A program made the translations under genes and the position numbers. Below, in pieces: positions 41,067 through 53,459 of a stretch of 64,000 bases of DNA; positions within the stretch are counted from its first letter, which is position 1; each line of letters opens with the position of its first letter. The notes beneath the pieces are model-generated. The model worked only from the letters and a program-made list of their open reading frames with translations. It did not search any database and was not told the origin of the DNA. This DNA is from Ricordea florida. Taxonomy: Eukaryota > Cnidaria > Anthozoa > Corallimorpharia > Ricordeidae. The stretch spans positions 17,240,773-17,304,772 of the forward strand of contig OX453280.1 in assembly GCA_949710005.1 (NCBI GenBank), written 5' to 3'.

Positions 41067-41331
41067 CAGGGTCGTAACGAGGTATATGGGATCAGGGATC
41101 AAAGGCCTGCAAAGGGGTGGGATCAGGGATCACAGCCCTGGATCTGGGATCACAGCCCGTGGGATCGGGATCAGCGGCGTTTTTCATGGAATCAGGGATC
41201 AGGCTGTCCTAGATAACAACGAAGATCGAGATCAGGGATCAGAATTCTGATCGCTTTTGGGATCAGGGATCAAAATTCTGGGTAAAATAAATGGGATCAG
41301 CTACGAAAAAATATACCTCGTTACGACCCTG
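41067..41331. mobile_element. MITE carrying a GGGATCA minisatellite
   Basis: Perfect 21-bp terminal inverted repeats starting CAGGGTCGTAACGAGG (41067-41087 and 41311-41331), flanked by the 6-bp duplication CACTGT (41061-41066 and 41332-41337). The interior is made of irregular GGGATCAGGGATCA units. No coding capacity. Confidence 0.8.
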
Positions 41332-42100
41332 CACTGTATATGGGGTGCCGTTTGTAAATTTATGATTTAGCCTTTTTAAATTGTACAAGCCTGTTTTTAG
41401 TTAGTGGAAACCGAAACTTCTATCGCTAGAACGGAGATGTAGCTCAATAATAAGCTCGGTTCCAACTGATTGATGAGGCTTGGCGGGAGGAAGCTGCGAG
41501 TGAATTGGCTTCCTTCGCAGAAGTTCTTTGGGGGAGGAACGCGTGACGATACTATGATTGATTAGTATCACGCAACTAGTGGACTAATGCAAATACCGCA
41601 ATCTGATTGGCTACGCTACTAGAGGACCATTAGTAATAGTCCTCGAGTAGCGACATTCGTGATGCTTTTTTTTCATTTCATTCCCAAATAAATATTTCTT
41701 CAACTGGCATTTGCTACCTTTATTATTGCTTTTTTCCCGACTAGTTGAGTGATACTAAAACAATTAGACCCTTCGCCCTCAAGGACCACGGGTAAGTAGC
41801 TCATTCGATTGCGGGATACGGGTTGAGTTGTTTTACATGAAAAGAAGACGAAACTTCGAAAACTCGAGAAGGCAACAGTGCGTTTTGTTTAACTTTAAAT
41901 TTTCCATGGCGACATACCAGGAGCCCATCACCATGGGCTCCTGGACATACTTATCAGAGCTGGTTTGAGTCACCCTGAGCTCCCTAAACGGAAACATTTT
42001 ATATGATTACATTGAAATATACAATACCTTCCCGGATAGGAGACAATAAGGGATGCGTTAATGTTGTTTCCAGATCCGGCCCAGGCTATCTGTGATTGCT
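41332..42100. other. Spacer
   Basis: No gene seen. A perfect 12-bp-arm hairpin, CCAGGAGCCCAT / ATGGGCTCCTGG, lies at 41917-41944. Confidence 0.4.
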
Positions 42101-43101
42101 GTATACCTAGACTTTCACTCAACAAAACAAGCACTGTGATTGGTTGATTCTCGGTCACGTGCCCTTGATCAAATTCAAATGTATCCTGACCGGGATACAA
42201 TTGCGCAGTTGTTGCCCGCGCGCCAGTTGAACCGTCTTTGTTTGTTTGTTTTTGCGAAGGGAAAGTCTAAATATATAACAAAGTACTTAATGTACGGTCC
42301 CTCGGGAAACTAGTTAGTTTTGTTTTCCCTCGTGTCCTTCAGGACGTACATAAGGACTCTCAGGAAAACTTAACTGTTCCCCTCGGGACCACGACTTAAC
42401 ATAGAGGGAATGTTTTGTTCTGTGGTCAATTCATGTAGTATTGTCTTCAAACTATAATATACTAGCTTCACTTTAAGAAAAATTATTGAATTGACTCCTG
42501 GAAGATTTCCGGCCAACTGGTAAACAAGGACTGGACTCTGGACTGGAATTTATTAAACGACGTTGATATTTAACTAATAATATAACGATTAAAAATTTCT
42601 ATTTAATCATTAACCAGCGGGGAATTTTTTAAACACTTTCAAAACGAAAAATCAAACAACGCTGCCCAGTAACTTTAAATCTAGTCATGCTACTATTATC
42701 TGAATACAATGCAAAAATTAACAGCACACAAATGTAGAGTAGCTTAGCCGTTTTTGTTGTTCAGCGTATATTACACACTTAATGTATGGTACCGAGGGAA
42801 ACAGTTAGTTTTGTTTTCCCGAGAGCCCTGATGTTTCTCGAGACGAAGTCGAGGGAAACATCGGGACTGGAGGGAAAACAAAATTAACTAGTTTCCCGAG
42901 GAATCATACATTAAGTGCTTTGTTATATATTTAGACTTTCCCTTAGCAAAAACAAGCAAACAAAGACGGTACAACTGGCGCGAGGGCAACTACTGCAAAA
43001 TTGTATCCCGGTCGGGATACATTTGAATTTGATCAAGGGCACGTGACCAAGAATCAATCAATCACAGTGCTCGTTTTGTTGAGTGAAAGTCTAAGTATAT
43101 A
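42101..43101. repeat. 1-kb fold-back element with nested palindromes
   Basis: Outer arms of about 235 bp (42101-42335 and 42870-43101) are inverse copies with scattered mismatches. Both contain GATTGATTGATTC or GATTGGTTGATTC, the E-box-containing TCACGTGCCCTTGATC and a CGGGATACA block. The centre holds a second palindrome around CGAGACGAAGTCGAG (about 42839-42853). No frame of interest. Probably a non-autonomous DNA transposon or composite of two inverted copies. Confidence 0.7.
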
Positions 43102-43344
43102 ACAATACGTTTTGGAGGGTACGCTCACTCGTGAGATATTGTTCTTGCCATTCGAACATAAAATTGATATTATCTTCTCGCCACCGTGTAACAACCCATA
43201 AATATTGAAGCGTGACATCCGATATACGATACGCGGCCGCAAGAAAGGACAATCCCTTTCTTGTTTAGTCCAAAGTCCAGTCTAGGGTCCAGTCTTAATT
43301 TTCCAATTGGCCGTAGATTTCCTTGTGAATAATCAGTCACAGAG

Positions 43345-43354
43345 CTATTTATTA

Positions 43355-43398
<44 letters not shown>
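43345..43398. repeat. TTA microsatellite
   Basis: About 18 tandem TTA units. The apparent poly-Leu or poly-Ile frames here are artefacts of this repeat. Confidence 0.9.
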
Positions 43399-43399
43399 G

Positions 43400-44250
43400 T
43401 CTCTATTATCACAGTCTTTGCTGGTGTTCTTTTTGTGCATCAGCCGGACGCAAACCAAGCACCTTATTCTTCTTCTTCTTCTTATTATTATTATTTTTCT
43501 GGTATATTCTAAAGAGATTTCAGCAGTTTAATATTAAGGCCCGAGCTGTCCCTTAACGACGAACGAATAGTAATCATTTCAAATAAGCAAGCAAGTCTTT
43601 TGATTCACTGTTTTCGCAAACAACAAAGGCCACAGAGGAGAGATAGGCATGGTATGCTCAGCAGATTTAGGAGAACTTACTCTTAAATAAACAATGGGAT
43701 TGTGGGATTTTGATGCCAAAAATCACAGATAAGCTAGAACCCATCCACAAGTAACGTCGATAATTTGGCTTTATTGGTAGCAAAGCGATTAATTTTTCCT
43801 ATTGTATTAAATACAAATAAATTAAATTCTCACTTTAAATATCTCGTTGGTGATCGTATGGAGCTTCACAACTCGCTGCTTATAAAAAAATCTATGCTTC
43901 GAGTCATAAATAAATTGCAAGACCCTAAAACAGACAACGAACGTCAGACATTTCCTTTCCACACCCAAAAAGCTAATCCCTTTCGGACACTGGGTGGGTT
44001 AAAACTTTCAGTCCCCTGGTTGATTTGGAGTAAAACTGAAGCGGGTAAGTATGTCGTACGTGAACTATCTGCTGTAGGGCATGCAACCGAACGGGAGGTG
44101 AAGAGGAATACTGTAATTGGGTGTTCATTGGTTCATTATTCCTGCTCGAAAATTTTCGTCATTCTATTATTCCACTAATACAGAACTCATCATGCTCTTC
44201 TTTTGTATAAGAATATTATGGTAGAAATTTGCGAAATTTCAAGAATATTC
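43400..44250. other. Spacer
   Basis: An open frame at 43765-44178 has no recognisable motif and no splice context. Nothing else seen. Confidence 0.4.
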
Positions 44251-44252
44251 TA

Positions 44253-44485
44253 CAGTGCGACCGCTCGAACCAAGTTTTCATATAAATTATCCAATCACGA
44301 TCGAGTATTTAAACAACAGAGTCTCTACAAATGTTTAATATTTCACTTAAAATGCATATAATTTGCTTTATAACTGTACAAAAAGTATCAAGATTGAAAA
44401 TGAATCATCTTAGTCGGTATAAAGTCGCGACAATTCTGTTGTTCAGCGTCAAAAACAGACGTTCTTCGTTCGAGTAGTCGCACTG
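44253..44485. mobile_element. MITE with TA target duplication
   Basis: Imperfect 22-bp inverted ends, CAGTGCGACCGCTCGAAC against CAGTGCGACTACTCGAAC, flanked by TA on both sides. CAGT ends with a TA duplication fit Tc1/mariner-pogo type MITEs. Non-coding. Confidence 0.6.
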
Positions 44486-45353
44486 TAAGAATGGGCCCGA
44501 GGCTGAGATTTTGAAAACGATATAAGTTTTGTGTTGAAAATCTGTAAATGCAACACACCTATGTATAGGTTTTTAACTTAATTGTATAAAATTATTTCTT
44601 TGTCTTAACAGAGAAACGAAAAGCGATGGAGCACCTGCACAATGTAACGCGATAAAGATGTAGATGCTGTCGTTCAATTTTTTCCTTGGTTTCCTTTGTT
44701 TCAAACTCATTATCAAACATTACCATACCAGAAAACAAAGGAAAATAAAATTTGAACCAAGGAAAAAAATTGAACCCAAAAATATTTTCTGCCTAAGATC
44801 GGCAGAAAAATAAGAATATTCAGCCTGGGCCGGAAAAACAACATTCTTATAAAAAAATGTATTCTGTCGAAAAGATCTACTTATTCCAGTAAATGTAATC
44901 AATTATTCTATAGGATTATTCCATTATTCCTCCACAGAAAATGGCAGTATTCCATTAATTCCAAAAACAAATTCCGTCATCCTCATTCCTTTTTTCCTCT
45001 CCACCTCCGAAACCAAATTTGTTTTCATAATACATCCAAATGGACTCTATATCGACAGACCCTTGTAAAAGAGTCAAGTAGGCATCATGTTCAAACATGC
45101 ATGGAATAATACCATACGTACTATTGAAAACAAGTTGAATCCTTTTCTTATTTCAATAAATATATAATATGTACAGGTGTGCTTTAGCCTTTCAATTAAG
45201 ATCAATTTTATACAATTTAATTCACACTTTCAGATCAAATAAATCGTATCAATAATTACTCAACGAAATCTTCAACTGCTGAGTGACGGCTCTGATATAA
45301 ATTTTGGGATCTACATGTGTACGTTCATAGTCACCACCACTTTGCTTGCACTT

Positions 45354-45560
45354 CAGGGTTGTCACTAAGCGCCCGGGGCCGGGGATTTCCCCCGACTACT
45401 CGGAGCATGATCTCCGGCTACTTTCGTCGTTAAATTAAACCAAGCGAACACCCGAAAATTCTACATTAAAAAGGAGATAAGCGTGCTCCATGACGGCTTG
45501 CGGCTTCCCCGGCAACTAACAGCAAATACCCGGCAACTTGAAATCTTATTGACAACCCTG
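45354..45560. mobile_element. MITE with CACTT duplication
   Basis: Ends CAGGGTTGTCA and TGACAACCCTG, flanked by CACTT at 45349-45353 and 45561-45565. Internal sequence GC-rich and non-coding. The CAGGGT start and CACT-containing target resemble the MITE at 41067-41331. Confidence 0.6.
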
Positions 45561-46133
45561 CACTTAGTCTGGAATACTAGAGTTGTTGTACATGTTGTAG
45601 TTCAATTTTATCGTTGGTTTAAATTTTATTTTCCCTTGCTTTTTTGAGTATGGTAATGTATGATTATCATAATAAGTTTAAAACAAGGCAAATGAAATTC
45701 ATACCAAGGATAAAATTGAACTAAAACGTAGATAAAATGGCGCTTATTTAAACGGTGTCTATTAAGCCGCAGTCTAAGTAAAATTCGAAAGGGCTTTTGA
45801 CCGACCAACTTGCGTTTCATTTGATAAAACCGGTTCATTTTGAGTAAGCAAGTATCAGTTGACTACTCAATCTGGTGTTGTATAAACGAGATTGAAAGTT
45901 TAAGTTCAAGAAGATCGAATTCAGTTTAGACAACAGTTTTATGTGCACCTCATCACTATGTTGATAAACAGAGGCAATAAATAATAAGACTGATGCTAAA
46001 GACTGAGTGCGCCCGCTTCGTACGAACACTGGGAATCTATATTTGTGAGTTTCATTTTATCGCCTAAGGCTTGCAAAATATCCGAGGTTCTACTAGATAG
46101 GCCCAATCCTCACAACATTCAAAACATCGACTT

Positions 46134-46390
46134 CTTTCTTAGACTTTTCAAGGGCTATAGACATGATGAGTTATCTATGATAACACCAAAGGCAATTTCT
46201 CATCGAAGTCCGAGGATGTAAATGTAGAATTTCACTATTTTCACAGGTAAAATTCTGAAAATTTCATGTGGAAGATGCCATTTTATGAAATTTGACATTG
46301 ATATTCTCGGGCTCAGCCCATACAAATTTTCTTTGGTGTTATTACAGATAACCAATTATATCTATAGTCCTTGAAAAATGTAAAAAAAAG
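46134..46390. repeat. Inverted-repeat element
   Basis: Arms of about 83 bp (46134-46216 and 46306-46390), about 80 percent matching by eye, sharing TTTTTCAAGG-CTATAGA-AT and TAATAACACCAAAG blocks. Non-coding. Confidence 0.5.
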
Positions 46391-46796
46391 AATGCAACAT
46401 TGTTTGAATTATTCTGGCACAAGGTTTTTGTCCAATGGAATCCCTCTTAATACGTCAATTTTCTAGCTCAGTGACTTTCCAAGAAGAGAGTATATATTTG
46501 CAATACTTAGAGTAACAGGCTTTCTGCAAGCTGGTGTGTTGTTGCTGTATACTGAGTAAAACGTTTTTAACTTCAATGCACCCGCATGACGGCACGGTAG
46601 GCCACGCGCTTTACGGCGTTATAATGCACTTGGTTTAACCAATTAATGTGCATTACAGTGCATATCCGTTTCATTTCATAATACTACACTGTAGTCATTT
46701 GGATCACTTACAGTTCACTCTGGAATAGTAACAGTGTGGAACAGACCAGAACGTACATGCCTCTCTAACCTTAACAGAACATTGCAAGAAGCTTTT

Positions 46797-47293
46797 TCAG
46801 ACATGTTCTACCTGTGTAGGGTCCCTATCTCCTTCTTCTGGATCCTCAGGTTGAACGGCCTTAAGACGCCAGCGCAAATGTGACGGTAAAGTCCTCTTTC
46901 CAAGGTGGGCAGCCAAATGTGACACCTCTTTATCAAACTCGGCCAGTAACAAGGCAGGGTCGTGAACACGTGGATGGTGAGTGACCACGCCCAGATGGAT
47001 CCGTCCGCCGTGGCTTGTAATGGAGATTGACAAACCGTTTGCGGTCTTTCTAGGGGTCCAGGAAGTCATCATCTTCGCCATTTTACCATTGAAATACACA
47101 GGTACATTGGGGCCCGGGGTCTGGGTGATTGTACATGACACCTTGTTCAAGAGATAGTTTATGAGTCGTCGCGTCACCGACAGAGGGAAAAACAGCAAGC
47201 AAAGTTGAATAAATCCATAGATGATTACACTCTCCAACGAGAAGGAAAACGTATCAAACCTTCGTCTTGTTTCCCACAGACGAGGCACAGCAC
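46797..47293 (-). CDS. WSD/DGAT-like acyltransferase, exon 3 (C-terminal domain)
   Basis: Encodes the C-terminal domain typical of wax ester synthase/diacylglycerol acyltransferases (DUF1298 type). It contains TQTPGPNVPVYFNGK (usually N-PGP-vPlY-G), GLSISITSHGGRIHLGVV and an acidic helix (LAEFDKEVSHLAAHLG). It begins at acceptor CTGTCTAG in phase 1 and ends in TGA at 46797-46799. Preceded in the protein by a hydrophobic segment (IIYGFIQLCLLFFPL). The family esterifies fatty alcohols or diacylglycerol with acyl-CoA at the endoplasmic reticulum. With exons at 47602-47784 and 54354-55398 the frame is exactly 1725 bp (574 residues). Confidence 0.8.
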
Positions 47294-47354
47294 CTAGACA
47301 GATGATGTTCCTCGAAATTAGCACACAGCACAGCAATAACAATATTAGTCATAA

Positions 47355-47498
47355 ACATAATAACAATAATAATAACAATAATAATAATAATAACAATAAT
47401 AACAACAATAATAATAATAATAATAATAACAATAATAATAATAATAATAACAATAACAATAATAATAATAATAATAACAATAATAGTAATAATAATAC
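47355..47498. repeat. AAT/AAC microsatellite inside the intron
   Basis: About 48 trinucleotide units, mostly AAT with interspersed AAC. Lies in the intron between acyltransferase exons 2 and 3. Poly-Asn and poly-Leu frames across it are artefacts. Confidence 0.95.
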
Positions 47499-47601
47499 AG
47501 TGCAACCTCTATTTCTTGGCAAGAATGGCAGAATTGACAAATTTTGGCCTAGTCTGCCATTCCTATCATTGGGTACATTTTTGGTCGGACGTGTGTCTCA
47601 C

Positions 47602-47784
47602 CTTCAGTCCCAACTGGGAGTCTGATGAATGCAAGAGAGAACTTGTTATCCAGCTTCAGTTTGGAGTGCCGAGGTCTAACATCAGTCCGTACACAAACCA
47701 GGACATCATCAGGGTTCGGGACTTGATTTTTAATAAGGAACGAGCGAATTGCCCCAGCCAGACAGGACAATATGACAGTGTCAA
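47602..47784 (-). CDS. WSD/DGAT-like acyltransferase, exon 2
   Basis: 183 bp between acceptor TTTCAG and donor GAAG/GTGAGA; phase 1 at both ends. Encodes SCLAGAIRSFL, then VCVRTDVRPRH and NKFSLAFIRLPVG. These match the NDV-LLA-LAGALR, vPvs-R and lgN-v--LPv blocks of the family, and join the end of exon 1 directly. Confidence 0.78.
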
Positions 47785-47988
47785 CTGAAATGAATGATAC
47801 CTATATAAATTATCAGTATAAAGAAACATCTTTCATGAGACATACAGCTAGTTGAACTGCACCAAATGAACTTAGTAATTTACAAGAGCACAATTTCCAT
47901 CCTTTAATAAAAAGGGTGATCTCTACATGTAAAATAAAGTCCTTGGTACAATTATCCGTCTTGATTTTCGATGATTTGTCTTCTGTTT

Positions 47989-48040
47989 AGCCTGTGAACA
48001 GGGGTTTTTGAAACCCAAAAGGGAGCCTGTTCACAGGCTA
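47989..48040. mobile_element. 52-bp hairpin insertion with 10-bp duplication
   Basis: AGCCTGTGAACAGG and CCTGTTCACAGGCT form the ends. The direct repeat TCTTCTGTTT flanks it at 47979-47988 and 48041-48050. Confidence 0.55.
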
Positions 48041-49339
48041 TCTTCTGTTTCACTGAATGACCTTTTAAAAGGTGCTTCTAAGGCAGCAAACACCATCATG
48101 TCATTTGAAGAATGGCAAAGCATATGCATTAAATAATTATTCCCTTTGGAGCTTATGCATACTTATTTCTACACTGTATTTTTATTATTTATTTTTAAAA
48201 TATAGATATAGCCATGCCTAAAAGCAGAGCTACCAATTCAAGACAGCTCAATAATATTAATGCTGAGAGAAATTTCAATCAAGGTGAAACTATAACCTTT
48301 AAGCCACGGAGTTACCAGTATTACATGTGCATGTCCAATTCCTTGATTCTACAAATTTTAATTTGTTGTTTACAATCATTCTATTAAAGATGTGTTAACA
48401 TGACTGACTTTTCTTTCAGCCGAATACTAAACTACCATGTACATTTGCCCTGCGATGGGGTAGGCAAACTGCTTTCAACTGGAAGTCTTGAGTAGGTGTT
48501 TTTATAATGATACAATTGAGTCAGGGCTACTGGCCTCCTACTGTTTACATTGAGTTAATCAAAGAAGGAATAACATGAATTTTTCTTTCCAGGGAAAAGC
48601 CCTGGGAATGAAGTTGCTGCTAGCTGGGCATTTTTGTGTATTCTCACAGAGAATATTTCTTACTTAATAAAAATTCAAGAATTCAGCTAAGTATACAGTT
48701 CCAAATTTTAATTCTATCAGTTATTGTGAGATTTTAGACATGTTCTTTAATCTTCAAAATTGAACACTTACAGTAAGGCTTTCCTTCCCAGCTTTACATG
48801 GCTTGTTTTGAAGCACTAGCACCAGTACTTTGAGTTCATAAATTGATAACACCTTAAGTTAACCCAATAGTGCCTCTCTGATAAGCCTGTAGTTCAATGA
48901 TCCAGTTCTCAATTTCAAAACCTGCTGAGACATTTTTAGCTATCACCAAAGACATGGAAATTTGCCTGGGCATTGAACAGGATACACAATGAGAAATAAT
49001 TATTTTGATCCAATGTAATAATTATAGTCATACAGCATAGTTACAGTGTGTATAATAATAATATCATAATAATAATTAGATATTTGCTAACCTCCAATTT
49101 AATCAAACATAACTTACAGCAACGTTGATGCACTCACCAAACTGAATAAAGTTTATAGCCAATTATTTGTCTCTTATTTGGACCTCTAACGAGTGTCTGA
49201 AAAGCTCGACATTTGAAAACGTTCCACCAAATTACCAATTGGGTGAAAACATTTCATTAACAAAAAAAAAAAAAAAAAAAAACAGCTGGCAAACAATTTT
49301 GTAGTCCAAACCTTATTGATATCAATCTGTAGCTGGTTT

Positions 49340-49485
49340 GTTCAAGATGGCTACCAACTGGGTCATGCTATTCTAGCAGCTTAATCATATTGAATTTTTA
49401 TTGCCTATAAATAACATGCAATGATCAATTCAAGATGGGTACCACCTGGGTCATGCTATTCTAGCAGCCTATAAATCATATTGAA
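49340..49485 (+). repeat. 88-bp direct duplication
   Basis: GGGTCATGCTATTCTAGCAG occurs twice, with matching flanks (TTCAAGATGG before and ATCATATTGAAT after), about 88 bp apart. Non-coding. Confidence 0.6.
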
Positions 49486-50410
49486 TTACTTACCAAAAAT
49501 TCTACAAAATTTATATGGTGGAATAGTGTTAACACTAGTGCTAATAACAGCCTTCTATTGCCACAGGGTACCCAGGCCAATTAGAATTGCATATTTGTTT
49601 GAATGTAAGACCTTGTTGCATATTTGCTGTTAATATAAGTTTTGGCAAATTTTCTTTAGTATTGGTCTCTCTGTAAGAATAATTACACAACAGGAAAACA
49701 ACAAAAATACTGCATTTCAGCATATCTTCAAGAAAATAAGAAGTGTTATCTTTGCTGGAATCCCATTAAATCTATTTCTTTTCACTGGAAATTTATTTTC
49801 ATGGTCTTATATGTAGCTTCATTGTAACTAGTTACTAATAATCACATCAGGACAATATAATGGAATAGATCAAAATGAGATTAAAAATTTATAATTGGTG
49901 CTAAGCAAAGAAAAGAAAACCATCTGGAATCAGTTTCTGTTCCTCTCGGTTTCAGAAAGAATGGCTTCACCACCACCTTGACCAATGCCTTGCAGTGGAA
50001 AGAATTTGCAAGAAGTGTTTGCACATTTTGTGGTCTTGTTCTTACATGTACTTCTTAATCAAAGAGCATTCCCATTCAACAGGTAAGTTTCCTACTGTAT
50101 TGCTATTTTAATCTCACACATAGACCAGTGTGTTCATGAGGTATGGGAGATCGAAGAATTCTCAGGCTACTACAAAGAATTCTCCAGCTACTACAAAGAA
50201 TTATCCTGTTTAGACATGGAGCGCTTTCAGAATATTCTCCTGTTACTCTACACAATTCTGCTACTAAAATTCTTATTGAGAGCCCTGTTAGGCCAGAGCA
50301 AAAGGCTGCACGATTCTTGATCATGCGTTCATGACCGAAGCACTCAATGAACAATGTATGTGTAAAAAGCAGCACTTAGCATCAACAAAGGTTCTCTTAT
50401 TCTAAACCAA

Positions 50411-50708
50411 AGTGATGAACTTGATGATGAACCTTATTTGGGTGTATTTAGCACTGACATAATAAATGGGGACACTGCAAAGCACAAATGAAACCAAATT
50501 AAATCATGTTAAATTAAATGAAATCAAATCAACCCAAATGTTGCTTTTTGTGGAATGGGGAAAATCAGAGTATCAGGAGAAAAATCTCTTGGAGCAGAGT
50601 AGAGAACCAACAAACTCAGCCCACATATGACGCCGGGGCCAGAAATTGAACCCTGGGCCACATTGGTGGAAGGCGAGCGCTCTCACCACTGCGCCAACCC
50701 TGCTCCCC
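50411..50708 (-). mobile_element. tRNA-derived SINE, copy 2
   Basis: Reverse-strand copy of the SINE at 7222-7547: TTGGCGCAGTGGTGAGAGC, GGGTTCAATTTC, the CTCTACTCTGCTCC block and the TTTGATTTCATTTAATTT region are all present in order. More diverged at the 3' end. Confidence 0.72.
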
Positions 50709-50719
50709 TGATTAAAGAA

Positions 50720-52420
50720 GATGAAATATGCATTTTCAGTTTTAGTTAAGCCAGCTGATCAACTGCCCACTATGCAGAGTCTCACCAAAGCCAAATTTAA
50801 CACAAGCGAACTGCATACCAGTGAAAGAGAGCAGTACAAGAATGCAACAAAGGCAATGAGAGACCAGGACTACAGTGACACCACAAAGATAGAGGGTTTC
50901 TTGTCCCTTAGAGACCATTTGCATCTGATCTGTCCATGTGCAGCATTGCAACTGTCGTAGTTGCTGAAGAAGGTGTAAGCATTGACAATGTTAACAAAGT
51001 AGAAAATAAGAATAGAATAAGATAGTTGGTTCAATGGTTCAAAAGAATGTCTCTGACTTTTCCTCTTAAAAGAAACAGGAAGTACATGTACAAGCCCTTG
51101 CATCAAGAACAACGGTCCATTTTGGTGAAGTCCAAATAGCTCCATAATTACTGTTCCAAAAGCTCAGAATTATTGCTACCAGTAGACGATATGATAAGCC
51201 CAAAGAAATGTTTAAATAAGAAATGTCCAGCTATATCCCACTGCTCTGTCGGTCTGATGCCTCATTGCTACCATAGCCAGCTAACAAGCGTGCACTAGCC
51301 GTTGCAATTTGGATGGAGATGGAAGACAGCCAGACAGCAATGTTCTACAGATACCGACAACAATCATGTCCTTGATGGTGGTGCTTTGATTCAGCATGTA
51401 CATGTAGTCTGGGCATGGCCTAACTTACGACACTCTTTGTGGTATGTACATTCAGTATGTAGAAAGAAGGTATGGTAAAGTCACTATAATTGTTTTTGAT
51501 GGTTATGATGATGGCCCGTCTACCAAACATTGTACTCACCAGAGAAGAACCACATCCTTCGCATCAGGCATGCAATTCACCTCAGATATGATCATTCCTC
51601 TTAAGAAGAACGAGTTCCTATCAAATCAAGAACACAAACAAAGGTGCACCAAGCTTCTCTCCCACAAGCTGAGAATTGCAAGATGTTCTGTTTTTCAAGT
51701 GTCTGGCAATGTTGATCTTCTGATTATTCAGACAGCGGCTCCAAAAGACATGGGCATACAACACCAGTCTTGTTGGTGATGACACTGACCTTCTTGCACT
51801 CTTGCTCTATCATGGTCAGATGAATGCAAACAACTTCTTCATTTGATACCGGAACCAAAACAACAATCAAAGGCACTCAGAGTATGGAACATCAAGATGA
51901 CCAAGCTGGGACTAGGGATTGAAGTTTGTTCAAGTAAATTACTTGCATCTCTCAAGATTGCGATACAACCTCGCAAATTCACGGAATGGGTAAAAGCAGT
52001 AGCTCTTAGGAAGATTCAGAACAGTGTACATTATTGTCTGCAAGCAATGGTAAATAGCGGTGGGAGAGAGAGGTTTGGTCTGCCTTTACAATGGTGGTGC
52101 GGGATAAAGTCTTTTGCGTTACTCAAGGTATTACCAGAAAGTTGTTACAAGTAACACAAGACTGGGGAGGGCAGTTAAGACGTGGAAAGCTTTTTCCAGT
52201 ACTCACCAACATGCCCCCAGCACACTCATCACTGGTCGAAATGCTCTTCTGCAAGACATTTTGTGCAGGAAAGATTGCAGCACCCAAAGATGTTCCTGCT
52301 GCAAAAAATGGCTTGGACTGATCTGCTCCGTGTGGGACTTGCAAGTATAATGCATACCCTTTCAATTTTACGTGCAAAGAACGAGATGGAAAAAAGGGGG
52401 AAGAAAGAAATGTACTAGTG
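50720..52420 (+). pseudogene. Decayed multicopy gene (PIN-nuclease-like family, tentative)
   Basis: Fragments in different frames read in one order. Around 51480 is IIVFDGYDDGPSTKHCTHQR; then FLSNQEHKQRC; around 51770 LVGDDTDLLALLLYHG in another frame; around 52205 TNMPPAHSSLVEMLFC; then remnants of a Cys-rich tail (CGTCKYNA). I recall proteins with VFDGY-GPSTKD-H-RR and GDDTDLLVLL blocks as repeated invertebrate genes, possibly transposon-borne, with acidic residues suggesting a PIN-like nuclease. Stops and frameshifts make this copy non-functional. Family name uncertain. Confidence 0.4.
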
Positions 52421-53357
52421 CAAGAGTGACTTGGAGCAATTAACTAATAATGAAGCATGAGCATTACTGACGTATTCATGCGACGATAATTTTTGTCAGG
52501 CAAAAGGGATTTCACTGCTGTGGCTATTATGTTTTTTTGGTTGTTTTCCTCATGAAAAGCCAAAGTTCTTGTAACCGTAACAATAAATAGGTAAATGAGT
52601 TCAATATACATGCCTACCAAGGACTACCAAGCAAATAGAAATGCCTCTCAGAGTCTGTAAACTTTGAGGGTATGTGAACTTCGAAATGGAAGAAGAAAAT
52701 CAAATTATACAGTTTTCGATGGCGTGGGTGTCCTGTGGTAGACATAAAACACTCCAAACCACTCAGAATTTATATTTTCTCAGTTCATATACAAAATATA
52801 AGCAATATTAACAAATACATGTAGATAACAAACTTGTCCTTCTATCAATTTTACATACTTGGGTTCCTTGTGGTGACTACTAAAAATTTTTAAGTCTAAA
52901 TTTCAAGATGTTCCACCAAAGGAATTTAGGCAAATTTTTAATATGGTATTTACTGCACTTCTAACTATCACATGAGGTAGAAAAAAATTCTGTTGCAATT
53001 AGTTTGATGTCACACCACAGGTTGACTGGACTACCAAGCAAATAGATACTGAGAATGTTTAATGTATTTCCCACCATTACAATAAAAGGAATCTTTGTCA
53101 CCATCACTTAATAATAATAAATAAAATAATAATAATCTTTATTGAGGAAACTTTTTCACTTACATGTGGTTTTCGAAAAGGACCTCAAAGATTAATACTA
53201 AAAACTAAAATATCTACATTAAATTTAAAAAAAATGCTAAAAATTAAGAGGACTAAAAATAAGAAATTTATAAAACACTTAAATTAAAAAATTAAAAACC
53301 TGTCGCTTAAAAATATTTACATTGGTAGAGTGAAATGGTCACATTTGTAAAACAACT

Positions 53358-53387
53358 TTAACCCTTTCACTCCCAAGGGGTCTCCAT

Positions 53388-53432
<45 letters not shown>

Positions 53433-53459
53433 AGTCACTCTTGGGAGTGAAAGGGTTAA
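53358..53459. mobile_element. 102-bp MITE with TTAA ends
   Basis: Ends TTAACCCTTTCACTCCCAAG and its inverse; TTAA at both termini would be the target duplication (piggyBac/Kolobok-like). Contains CGTCTGGCGTTAGACAGAG. Appears as a coral-typical short repeat from memory. Confidence 0.65.

Noticed and set aside
43170-43531. Poly-Leu and poly-Ile frames
   Set aside because: Artefacts of the TTA microsatellite at 43345-43398.
47221-47625. Poly-Asn open frame and its poly-Leu/poly-Ile counterparts on the other strand
   Set aside because: They only translate the AAT/AAC microsatellite lying in an intron of the acyltransferase-like gene.
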